Positions 32,868-46,012 of a stretch of DNA of 64,000 nt are shown piece by piece. This DNA is from Leptodontidium sp. MPI-SDFR-AT-0119 (taxonomy: Eukaryota > Ascomycota > Leotiomycetes > Helotiales > Leptodontidiaceae). Positions within the stretch are counted from its first letter, which is position 1, and the number at the start of each line of letters is the position of its first letter. The translations under genes were made by a program, and so were the position numbers. A model generated the notes under the pieces. It made no database searches. It was not told where the DNA came from and worked only from the letters and a program-made list of their open reading frames with translations. The stretch lies in the NCBI GenBank assembly GCA_020726505.1, contig JAHLEZ010000018.1, positions 1 to 64,000 of the forward strand. Reading direction: 5' to 3'.

Positions 32868-33690
32868 AGTTGTCAGCTGCGACCCTGGTGGAGATTTTCC
32901 TCACGAGATCGACAACCATCAACGACAGCATAACATCCAAACAGGAAAGATAGGATCGAAGACCACTCGCACGGAAGAAGAGTACTCGGTATTACCCAGC
33001 AGGGGAGGGGTATTCGGATCGCTATTGAAGGACAGAGCCCCCTTCCTTTTCAAAGATGACCGTCTCCTTGGCGCGGTCCTCATGGAGTGGAGCAGACCAA
33101 CAACAACATCCAGCGAGTCTAGTTTGCGACACGAAAAGCTTGACTCTCTAAAAAGTTCCCCCTCGAGTGATACTAGACGTCGGATGACCTTCAATTACCG
33201 TCAGTCTGGGCTCAAGCATAGCCGTCTTACAAACTCTTTCCTACAGCGACGGCCGCGTCAAACATGTGGAAAGGACCGAGAGAGACATTCTCAAACACGG
33301 CCGCATTTGCTTGGCTCAAACACATGGCCGGATTATCCCACTTAAATCCAACGAAGGACAATCGACCAAGCTGCCCGCGACTCGATGCTCTCTCGGAAGA
33401 TCTGCCCCTATCACCAACTCAAGTGCCTTGAGATTTCAATTCAAATCTCACCAACCGTCGATCTGTTGGGGGGGATTTTTTTTTATAAAAAAAACGAGTA
33501 CCTTCTTAGTGTCGCTCGAGGCGTCGTAGAGGTTCGCTTTGTTTTCTCCCTCGAGCAAACTCAACCAACTTTGAGGATACCCTGGAGCGACTTGGCCTAC
33601 TTGATCTGCCTCCATCAACACTATTTGCTGAAATTCTGCTGTTCGTTTGGGATAAACAAGATCGAGATCATATTTGATTATACATCAGCT
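32868..33690 (+). repeat. Dispersed repeat, copy 2
   Basis: Counterpart of 10318-11016 plus 11826-11880. It carries an open frame from 32839 to 33345 including GVFGSLLKDRAPFLFKDDR and SESSLRHEKLDSLKSS, and in another frame LERLGLLDLPPSTLFAEILL. A T9/A8 patch at 33477-33494 interrupts the similarity. It appears to derive from a protein-coding gene now broken in both copies. Original family not recognised. Confidence 0.6.
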
Positions 33691-34124
33691 GCTTAGGCTG
33701 GAATACTCTTCGTTGATTGAAAGTCTAGTGGTGCAATTCCGAATGGTGTTCTTCGTCTAACGGTAGGCCCAAAGAATTGAGGTCTGCTGGGGGTTTCCTA
33801 GTGAGATTCTCTTCGTGCAATTATGGTGCACATTTCTGAGGAGTCTAGCAGCGCCGAGGGGCTTCTTAGTATGGTCTCCATTGCCCGAGAGAGCAATTCC
33901 CACACAGAAAGCTTGTGGCTGGTAATCCCAAAGCATCTTGATGTTCTATGAGCCGCCTGCCTGAAGGCTCAAGCCACCTCCTTCAAATGATGATGGGGTT
34001 GGGTGTCCTGCAGAGGAGGAGGGCCAAGCATTCGTGAAGCAAAGTTCCAATGAATCATAAAATCCATGGCCGTCTTGACTGGGATTTGGAGGCAGACGCA
34101 TACTGCTCCCATCTAGGGCCAGTG
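33691..34124. other. Intergenic region
   Basis: Nothing recognisable beyond short frames. Confidence 0.3.
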
Positions 34125-35229
34125 CTAATCCTCCCAACCTTTGAAACTAGCCTCAAACCGGCTTGCCCAAGACGCTCCGAGATTGAGAATTTCAACATTC
34201 ATCTCTTTAAGCAGCCACAAAGCCCTCCCAAGCTCATCCTGCTGCTTCCCACCTGTATCCTTTGTCGCCCTGAAGGACATCTGCAGCCGGAGAAAAGACC
34301 GACAGGTGTCGTCTGCCTTGTCTCTACTGTGCAGACTCCATTGTGGCTCAAGCGTCCAACAAGCCACACTTAAACGAGCAAATGTAGCACATTTTCCCTT
34401 TCGAGCATTGTTTCCTTTTCGAAGCGAAGCGTGACTTCTGATCACATCTGTCAAAAAGTTTTTGAATTCCAATCCTCGAAAATGTTGGACGGAAAAGTCT
34501 GCAATCTGTCCATTGCGTCATGGCAGTTCGAGTTGCATGCCTCAAAGGTGAAATGGGCGTGGACTCGTAAATCCCGACGACCTTTCTTAGAGTGTTTCTT
34601 GTGTTCCTCCACTTGTATTCTATGCTTGTGAGGAGGATCTTGCTCGTGGTATGGGGCTCTGAGGGCCGAAAGACTCGCGGTAGAGGAGGGTCTTGAGATT
34701 GGGCGCGCGGTAGAAGGCTGCTTGTCCTGAAAGAAGCTGGTCACTTTGTTAGCAGATCCTCAAGCAGAGAATGGCTTCCTACTTGTCGCGGATTGATGGC
34801 GAGCCTGCTGCTCTCGCGCAAAGTGATGTCTTGTCCAGGAAATCTGCTTCCATTCTCAGCGCTGGTTTTCATAAGATGTAGCCAGCGAACTTGAATCTGG
34901 CCACTGTCTCTCCCTATGTGAAGCTCTCTACAATCTCGTAATCCAAATGATGATTCTGCGTGTGCGTCTGTGGTCATTTGTCTGCCTTTGAGGGTAGTCG
35001 CAAGCTCAACGAAGTGAGCTTCTGAGGTCAAATTGGGTTGTTTCCGAGCTTGAGTATACTCTTTAGCGCATCGTGGTTCTAGAGGAGGTTCCTGTCTCTG
35101 GTTCACAGCTCGTCGTGAAGAAGCTCCTCTGCGGCTCCAAGTTGGGAGATGTTTCTGCAGAATTTGTTTGGTGTTGCTCGGAGGGAAAATGGGCGACTGC
35201 GAGATTGATTTCCATTGGAGTCTCAACAC
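34125..35229 (-). CDS. Unrecognised gene, at least two exons
   Basis: Exon 35229-34783 (149 codons, NTKQILQKHLPTWSRRG, SSFGLRDCRELHIGRDSGQI) joins through a good intron (34782-34727, GTAGGA...TTTCAG, with CTAAC) to 34726-34451 (ARPISRPSSTASLSALRAPY, KGRRDLRVHAHFTFEACN). The second exon ends at a TGA just after a T5 run; a protein-like frame (LHSRDKADDTCRSFLRLQMS, ELGRALWLLKEMN) continues in another phase to 34125, so either a further intron or an indel lies near 34455. No ATG opens the first exon in frame, so an upstream exon is missing from this model. The family is not recognised. Confidence 0.4.
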
Positions 35230-36738
35230 AACCCTCCCACTATCGCAGCAGAATATAGCTCTGCAAATGGAGAAGAGGTTGCTTGCGTATCATATCTCAT
35301 GCTGTTGTTGATGTTCCGTATGCTCTCATAATCTCTCAAGATCTTCACAGTCTTTTGATGCCTTCATGGCCTCACGGCTGGGAGCCAGTATTACTGCATC
35401 GTCACGTCAAGTTGGAAGAGACATTGGTTTCAATGGATTTCATTTGATTCACCTACCTATACCTGGTGTTCTAAACGTTTCTCATCGTCTACAATGCTCT
35501 ATGCCTGTCTCTATCCCCCTTGGCTACGGCACAAGGCCCGACCCAGCTGTTGGTGTAGGAGTGAGGAAGCGTCCTTGGCGACGAAACAGGGTCTGCCCCC
35601 CCCCTCGCACCGTACATCTCCATTCGCCTACCTAGATACCTCTCAATCAACCTAATGTGGCCAAACCACCCCCAAACTATTCTCAAAGAGGAATAGCATT
35701 CGCCCATCAATCCACCTAATAGACGTGATTTAGGCGTTCCACGAGGCAGCCGGTCGACCTTCCGCGCTAAGGAGTTCCTCCCTTCATATACATACCCACC
35801 TTCTTTCTTTCCTTCCTTCCTACAACCCCCTTTTTTCTTCTTTCTCACCACCATAAACTCTTCCTTCTTCCACCTCCGCTCCCTTTCCCTTCCTCAAGCA
35901 TTCGCAGGTCTCGGTGCCATCCTAACCTTCGACTTCTCCCTTCCGATATCAAAAGTAAGTAAGTTTCCTATTCCCAACGTCAACGTAAACATCAACATCA
36001 ACAATCGCGGTCGCGATCTCAACAAAGCACAAAAGCACTGCAACCCCCAACCAACCTCTCCCTTCCTCATCCGCAATCACCTTCACCAAAGACTTCAAGT
36101 ACTCCCTCACATCCTCTACCTTAGCTGCCTTCCATCACAATCTCGTCCTCAATTGCTAACGCGTCTCTGTCTGCAGACCCAAACACATACCTCAATATCC
36201 ATCGTGTTGCCTGTCAACAACGATCAACAAGTAAGCTTCATACCCCATACTCCATACCCCTTCATTTCTTTCGTTCCTTATCACTGCCCTGAACATGTCG
36301 TTCGTTCTTGATTCAATCCTGGACCATGGCAGAGCCAAGCAGATATTGCATCTCAACTTTGAGAACATGTCTACTTCTCTCCTCCAACATCCATCTTCCT
36401 TCTTCAACCATCTATATTCTTCATCAAAGCCTCTCCACCTCTACTCGCCTTTACTAATCTTCCTCTGCCTAACAGACAACCTCAAGACTGTTCTTCGTTC
36501 TGAAGGCATGTATACCCACAAGTCATTCACAACTTGACAACATCTTCCACTTCCTCAACTCTACCTTAACACTCCTCCTTGCCTTTCACTTACCTCAATC
36601 CATCATAACGCCTCCTTTGGGGTTGGAGACATCTCCTTACATCTACAAATCTCTTCACATACTCTCCATCATTCACCATCCAGACATCTTCACTTCTTCT
36701 CTGATCTTGGCTAACATTACCGCAGCTCAATCTTCAAT
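35230..36738. other. Long pyrimidine-rich region upstream of helicase
   Basis: Most of the last 900 bases on the plus strand are C/T-rich (for example 35790-35900 and 36400-36620), as expected for the promoter and leader of a highly expressed fungal gene. GTAAGT near 35953 and GTAAGC near 36231 could be leader-intron donors. No coding gene is supported. Confidence 0.4.
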
Positions 36739-39425
<2,687 letters not shown>

Positions 39426-40532
39426 ATGGTCTTCTTTTGTTGTTCTTCTTCTTTGTTTCTCGAGTCACTTAGATCAGAGTCTCCCTAACGGGTTGGCGTT
39501 TGCATCTTGGACTTGATAGATGGTAATGGGTGGGGAAAACAAAAGTCATGCGCATTCTAATGCTGTGGCATAAAATTCTTTCTTTTGTCTTTACGATCTG
39601 GGGCTGGGGAATCTGCAAGTGACGATGATTTGGGACTGGCCATGCGTGCACATGGATGCTCGATCTCGGGAACGGAGGATGTCTTCAGGAATGATTAGAA
39701 AACGGGGTAGTAGTTAATATCATTGGCTATTGCACCATCTTGAATTCTCTTGCTATGATTGATGACTGCTTGAAACAAGGTGAAGACGTTGTTAATTAGG
39801 GATTGATGGCTATGGTAAGGTGTAGGTATAGGCATAGGTAGGGGGATTCGTTTGTTGGAATGGGGTTTGTGTGGATGTGTGAGTGGGAGAGTGGATGGGG
39901 GAAGGGAAATTGAAGGAGGAGATATAAAAGTAGAAATAAAAGTTTAGGAATGTAAAAGCGAAAATGAAAGTACACAATTTTGCGGGACGAAACGGGAATG
40001 CATAGATTACACAATTATAATAAGTAGTAGAAGTGTTAAAGTGTTGGACTAGGAGCTTGGAATGGTTTTGAGAGTCGGGTCTTGAGGACGCTTTCATTAT
40101 ATTCTTGGACACTGCCTTTTTTTTTGGTCGGGAAGAGCTGGAGGTTGAAATGAACGGAACTCGGCGGTTGCTGGTTGGACTCTTGTCTTGTCTTAGTGGT
40201 GACGTTGGGTGCTTCAAGAGTTCTTGCATCTTAGCAGCGTAGTCCCCTTTCTTTTTTTTACTGTGCTGGGATTGGGCAGAAGACTTCAGGGAGTTAGTTG
40301 GGCTTTAATTAAACTCCGTCTCGAATATTCAGAGCCCTGTAAGCGAAGAGGGAAGGAGGAGAAGTAACATTGAACGGGTAATGGAATGGGTAAAGAGTTC
40401 TTTGCATTATTTCATATCACATCATATAATTAAAAATTACTCCTCCCCCCCCAATCCCCCCTTTTCCATTCTCCCAAACAAATAACCGAGAGTCCATTCC
40501 CTCTCCATGTATTTGTATGTAACCACAGAGAC
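39426..40532. other. 3' region between helicase and carB
   Basis: The two genes converge here. AT-rich and homopolymer stretches (T8 near 40118 and T7 near 40252) fit 3' untranslated sequence. No gene seen. Confidence 0.4.
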
Positions 40533-42473
40533 TCAAACCCTACCAGTCCCCCACCCCTTCTTCCCCTCCCAATCCCAAGTAATCGTCAACCCAGTATTTA
40601 CGTACGCCAGAACCAACGCCAGAACCAAAAACGCTAGAGCCAAGATGCCCATATCACTTAAAAACACAGCATCTTCCCTCCTCTTCACCACATCCAACGG
40701 ACTCGTCCCTTTCACTTGCCTCACGCCCTGGTCACGGATCGCGCTCTCTTGACCTGCCCAAGGAATAGGAATCCCTCTATCGTTGAGTATCTGCTCGGTA
40801 GTGATCTTCGCTCCAGCCAAGACGATAGGAACACCAGTCCCTGGGTGCGTTGAAGCGCCTACGAAATACACGCCTGAGATAGTAGGGTGTTTGGTCTTGG
40901 GTCTGAAAGCGAGGACGTTGAAGAAGGAATGGGAGAGGCCTAGGATAGAGCCTTTGTCGAGGTTGAATGTCGATTCCCAGCTTTTGGGCGTGTTGAGTTG
41001 CTCGTGGATGATGAGGGGTTGGAGGGGTGCACAGCCTGTTCTGGATTCGATTGTTGAGATGATTGTTTTGCGGGCTGAGGAGACGATGCTATCCCAATCC
41101 TTTTCGGGTAGGAGACCTGCTTCTGAGCTTGCTGTTGTTGCTTTGGAGGATGAGGATGGGGTAGCGGAGTTGAGGAGATGGCCTACGGGGACGAGGACGA
41201 CGATAGCGTCTTTCCCGGCTGGAGCTGCGGTCGGGTCGATTCGTGAGGGGACGTTGACGTAGAAGGATGGGTCGTCTGGGATGCCTTGTCTTTCGAAGAT
41301 GGAGTCGAAGGATTCGCGGTATTCGTCTGCGAGGAAGATGTTATGTGTTTTCAGCTCGGGGATGGTCTGGGAGAGGGACCAGTAGAAGGATATGGAGCTG
41401 CATGAACTGTCTCGCTTTTGTAGGGATTTGGCGTAGCTGGAAGAGGTGTTTGGGAAGAGGTTGTTGTAGGCGTAGACTAGGTCGGCGTTTATGACTACTA
41501 GGTCTGCGGTGAGTTGCTCGCCGGTGGAGAGTTGGACGCCTGTGACTTGTTTCCCGTCTGGAGATGTGAGGATGGAAGATACAGCAGAATTGAGACGAAT
41601 ATCAACACCCAGTCGTTCGCAGATCCTCACGAGTGCAGCAACAACGGCATGAAAGCCTCCAACCGGATACCAGATCCCCTCCGCCAACTCCGTATACTGC
41701 AGTAAAGAGTACGTGCCAGGCGCATCGAACGGACTCATACCCATATACATACTCCCAAACGTAAACACCCTCCTCAACCTCTCTGTCCAGAAGTACTTCG
41801 CCGCCCTGGAATAGATACTCTCAAACGGATGTAGGGCCACGAGGTGTCTCAAGAAACTCGGTCTGAGAAGATTGAACACCGACGTGAAATTCCTATGCAG
41901 CACCTCCCGCACACTAATCTCATAATGCCTATGTGCCTCCCCCAGCCAGTTCAAGTATCGCTCGAAGCCATCCTTCCCCTCCCACCTCTCGACCTCGCGC
42001 TTCATGACGGCCGTGTCGGAACTCAGCTCGAAGGTCTCGCCGTCGCCGAACCAGAGGTTGTAGTTGGGGTCGCATTTTAGGAGGTGTACCCCTTCTGCGG
42101 AGAGGGTTGTCGAGAGGTCGTGGAAGGTTTCGTGGAAGAGCTTTGGGAGGAGGAGGAGGGAGGGTCCTTGGTCGAATCGGTACCCTGAGAGGTTGAGGAG
42201 GCTGCATCGTCCGCCGGTGAAGGAGTTCTTTTCGAGGATGATCACGGAGTAGCCGGCTTTGGAGAGGCGGGCTGCGGTTGTTATGCCGCCGACTCCTGCG
42301 CCTGGAGAGAGTGTTAGTCGGTGGTTGGATTTGATTGAAGGTTGGACAGTGAGTGAGTGTGTGTGGGTGAGTCTTGGGTTGGGTTGGGATGGGATCCGGA
42401 TCGCGGGGTAGCTTGGAACTGGTGCCTGCTTACCAACGACAATAGCAGTCTTTTTTTTGTCTGTGGATGCCAT
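40533..42473 (-). CDS. carB: Phytoene desaturase
   Basis: Membrane-associated FAD enzyme that introduces the double bonds turning phytoene into lycopene (and, in some fungi, 3,4-didehydrolycopene). Two exons, 42473-42434 and 42301-40533, give 602 residues, close to fungal CarB/AL-1. The splice restores the dinucleotide-binding motif IVVGAGVGGITTAARL, followed by VIILEKNSFTGGRC. Further CrtI landmarks are the substrate-region QYTELAEGIWYPVGGFHAVV and the C-terminal VYFVGASTHPGTGVPIVL. A hydrophobic helix (GILALAFLVLALVLAYV) lies near the C-terminus and would anchor it. The 132-bp intron is stop-free and a multiple of three, so an unspliced message would stay in frame but disrupt the FAD motif. 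It lies 316 bp downstream of carRA on the same strand. Confidence 0.95.
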   Translation of the reverse strand: MASTDKKKTAIVVGKQAPVPSYPAIRIPSQPNPRLTHTHSLTVQPSIKSNHRLTLSPGAGVGGITTAARLSKAGYSVIILEKNSFTGGRCSLLNLSGYRFDQGPSLLLLPKLFHETFHDLSTTLSAEGVHLLKCDPNYNLWFGDGETFELSSDTAVMKREVERWEGKDGFERYLNWLGEAHRHYEISVREVLHRNFTSVFNLLRPSFLRHLVALHPFESIYSRAAKYFWTERLRRVFTFGSMYMGMSPFDAPGTYSLLQYTELAEGIWYPVGGFHAVVAALVRICERLGVDIRLNSAVSSILTSPDGKQVTGVQLSTGEQLTADLVVINADLVYAYNNLFPNTSSSYAKSLQKRDSSCSSISFYWSLSQTIPELKTHNIFLADEYRESFDSIFERQGIPDDPSFYVNVPSRIDPTAAPAGKDAIVVLVPVGHLLNSATPSSSSKATTASSEAGLLPEKDWDSIVSSARKTIISTIESRTGCAPLQPLIIHEQLNTPKSWESTFNLDKGSILGLSHSFFNVLAFRPKTKHPTISGVYFVGASTHPGTGVPIVLAGAKITTEQILNDRGIPIPWAGQESAIRDQGVRQVKGTSPLDVVKRREDAVFLSDMGILALAFLVLALVLAYVNTGLTITWDWEGKKGWGTGRV

Positions 42474-42789
42474 TGGGATATATTCTTGAGGTTCGGAAGC
42501 TGCTGCAGTACGAGGACTGGCAGATGGGAAGAAAGTTCGGTCTTCACATGTTGGATGGGGTGAGATGTCGGTGGTTGTTCTAGTCCATCTGGAGGAGGTA
42601 GCTCCCGTTTACATTGGACGAATCATGATCTGCAGATTTCCCCTGCGGGGGTCACGACATGCCCAGCTTATATCCCTGTATCTTGTACACGACCCAAAGT
42701 CTCATCATCATCGTCATGTTGTTGTACAGCACAGATGGAAGTTAACAAATTAGGTGTCAGAAGTCTGGTTATATTTCTACTAAGTATTT

Positions 42790-44665
42790 TCACCCAGCAT
42801 TCAATGCCTTCCAAGCCACTTTCAGTCTCCTTAATTTCGGTACTGTAGCTTTCCCTTCTTTTACTTTGTACCCTTTTTCTCTCAGTACTCGGCCGATTTC
42901 CATATAACTCTCTACAGCTACTCTCATTGGTGCTCTTGCATCAACTGGTAATTGAGATATGGCGCCAATTGCTTCTCGGTACACCCCGAAGGCCTTGTCC
43001 AAAAGCCTACCCCGTAGCATCTCAATCCCGCGACGATCCGGATTCTCGAGAATATCTTGCGGGGCAAGTCCTTCCGACTTTAGCCAAGATGTGGGAAGAT
43101 ACACTCTCCCAATGGCTGCATCTGTTGCGATATCACGGGCGATGTTGACGTATTGCAAAGCGACCCCCATTCGGCCACCGGCGCGGACCAAGTGGTCTCG
43201 ATGTGCTCCTGTGGTTGCGGTATAACTGTGGAAGAAGACCAGTTCTAAACACAACTCCGCTACAGTTCCTGCAACACGTGCGGCGTAGACTTCCAGATCA
43301 TGCTCTTCTTCAATGGGGAATGTCCGAAGAGCTTTGGAAAAATCATTCTCATGGAACTCGAGATCCATTTTGAAGCCTTCAAGTAGCTCGTACAGAGGTC
43401 CAAAGGAGAGGAGATGGGTTGGGAGAAGTCGTAGAGCGGGCCGTGCTGAGTCGGGAAAGTTTTCTGTGATGTAGGCATGAACACTTGGTTCTTTTGAAAC
43501 GATCCGAGCTTCTTTGGAGGCATAGGCTTTGTCGAGGTAGTGTGTAAGTTTGACAATCCATTTTCGTGCCTCGGTATCGGTGCTTGAATTGTCGACGAGA
43601 TCATCAGCGACTCTACAGAAAGAGTAACTAAACATGTCAGTCTAGGCTCAACTATGTGCCGAAGGGAGTACCCACAGCAGAATAAGATCAATTCGAAGTC
43701 GTCCAGAAAAGGTTGAACTAGCGAGGTAGAAACTCCTGCTCTTCTTCTTCAGTCTCTGAACTGCTTGCTGAATTCCGATAATCCGGTCCTCGTCGTAGTC
43801 GGATACATCTGTCAAAAGTGCTTGGACAAGCATGACTGGAGATGGTAATTCCGGCACCCGAGGAAATAACTTCGGAAAAGTCAAGAGAATGGTCATGGCA
43901 TGATCAAAGGCAACCAAACCTAACACGATGAGAATGTTGGTTGTCAGGAAGAAGACAGCTTCTTCAATTTCCAGCCCATCCCACAAGTGCACTCCAAATT
44001 TCGTTCCGGATTCAATGGTCCAAGTCCCTCTCTTCAAAGTCAGAGTATCCACTATCCAGAGGTAGACAGTTGGTATGGCAATTGGCGCAACCGTGCTGGT
44101 GTATGGAAGCTTGAGAAGAAACCGAGACGAAAGTGACCAGAGGAGGAGTGCAAACGGCCCTGCCCATGCTAAGATCAATCCCAAATACGTCCCTTCATTC
44201 CCTCTCCACACCAAACATCCACCTCCCGTGATGAGAATCGCTAGTATGGCATGTCCAAGGTTCCACTGGGCGGTCTGATGTTTTTGACTGGGAAGGTAGG
44301 CAGGGTGAAATGTTGGTTTACTGAGAAAGAGGTACAGAAGCGATGTGTTGTAGGTCTGAATTATGAAGAAGAACACTTCCTCAGCTGGGATATCGAACAG
44401 AGTTGGGCCAATGATAACGTGAGGCGGGTACGTCCACACTTTCCGGCGGATGAGGTAGGAATCCCACGGGATTGTTGAAACGACAGCAATTGAGATGAGA
44501 AAGGCAATCTTGTACACATCTAAGCGACTGAGAAATGGCTGGTAAAGGAGTGTCAAGGCAACCCCTGGTGGAATTGTGTATTTCAGATGACTGGGTCTAT
44601 CAGCTTTGTGCGTTGCTTCATGGCTCGGATAGTGTGACTTACACGAGAGCGTACTCGAAACCCAT
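42790..44665 (-). CDS. carRA: Bifunctional lycopene cyclase / phytoene synthase
   Basis: Three exons: 44665-44643, 44590-43676 and 43627-42790 (1,776 nt, 591 residues). The 23-nt first exon (MGFEYALV) is needed to start the protein. The N-terminal 240 residues are the multi-membrane lycopene cyclase domain, with FDIPAEEVFFFIIQT and later GLEIEEAVFFL. The C-terminal domain is phytoene synthase: RSFYLASSTFSG, the first Asp-rich motif RVADDLVD and the second QYVNIARDIATDA, which bind geranylgeranyl diphosphate through magnesium. It thus makes phytoene and later cyclises lycopene to beta-carotene. Length and fusion order match fungal CarRA/AL-2. It is divergent from the carX-like gene across 1.35 kb and tandem with carB. 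In Fusarium these genes are light-induced; the sequence alone does not show that here. Confidence 0.95.
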
Positions 44666-46012
44666 GGCTGTGGCTTCCCGTGTGTACAGTTTGAGGAGAG
44701 GAGATTAACAATATGATTGAGGCATTGTATGGAAGGGACAGGAGAATCTTAGTACTTTGAGGAGTGAGAAACGTGATGTGGTGTGAGGGTTTGGGTAGTG
44801 GGCAGACCTCAGACCTGCCTGAAGCTCACAACAGCTCATAGAAGGGAAATGAGAAAGCTGTCACCGAGGCTGTAGATAGATTGTTCTACCGGACTTCTTC
44901 TCTTCTGACCGAGCAAATCATGATTGGTAACAGAGGAGGCTGATGAAGGTGGGAGCAAAGCAACTCGCAGCATGACCTACCGCAGTGAAGCTGGAAGCAT
45001 CAATAGCAAATATTTGTATGAGGGACGCACCTCCTTCACCAATTGGTCCACAGCAGATCTGCTCAGATCAGTTGGCGGGGCGGGTTTGGTTGGCTGCAGG
45101 TGCAAGTGCAAGTGCAGCTGCCCCTGTCTCCTCCCACTTGATGACGTTGTTGATTTGCGGGCAGTCTTGACCAGAAGCAGCATAGTCTCAAACTCAATTG
45201 AGAGCTCGATCCTGGCTGCTCTTGGAACATCTGAACATCTCAACATCTCTCGCCTCCCTCATGATCTCAAGGCAAATTACACCACGAATCTGAATGAACC
45301 AACCGGGTAACACTGGCTCTCGCTCTCGTTTTGCTATTATGAATGCCATGCATGGCCTGATGGCAATGCTTGCTACTTGCTGCATCCACCAGTACGAGTA
45401 CTGACTGTATGGGTGTGAAGACATCCATGGCAATGCCGGAGGAGGGAGGGAAAGCTTTCGAACGAGGACGGACTTCTGATTGTCCAGATTTATCAGGGGG
45501 TAGCACTTCCCTCCTCTCCCCCTCCCGCCACCATTACCTACCTAGCTTTCGCTTTGTAGCTCGAGTGGTCGAGGAAGGGTAGGCTCGGCTCGAATCGAAG
45601 GTAGGAGGAAGGTCCGCCTTTCGTCATGCTATTCCTTTGTGTGGCCCAGCTTTGAGGGAAGAAGGCAGGGCAGGTAGGTAGGCAATGCAGGTAATGGTAT
45701 TTGGTTTTGGCATCTTCTACCGGCCCCAGGATACCGGGTCATTCACATCTGCTACCCCCTGATCAAGAACCGCCCGGTTTTACTAGCACTGCAGGATAAC
45801 TAGCTAACAAACAGCATTTCATCATACCTACCTAGGTAGCTAACAGGAGTTGGTCCAGCTAGAGCTTGGTCTTCTTTTGTGTAGCTGTACGAGTACTGCC
45901 ACACTACACCATCCATATTGTTTTTGGAAAGTGGTTCATGGTCTACAGAAACTCCTCGACATATGTTCAAATCAAACAGCTCGAGTCCTACTGCTCTGCT
46001 CAAGCTTCACTC
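44666..46012. promoter_or_regulatory. Divergent promoter region between carRA and carX-like gene
   Basis: 1.35 kb between two divergently transcribed pathway genes, the natural place for shared control. It contains a perfect 12-bp palindrome CTACCTAGGTAG at 45828-45839 and related TACCTACCTAG and AGGTAGGTAGG copies near 45535 and 45675. Whether these bind a factor is unknown. Small open frames here have no domain. Confidence 0.4.
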
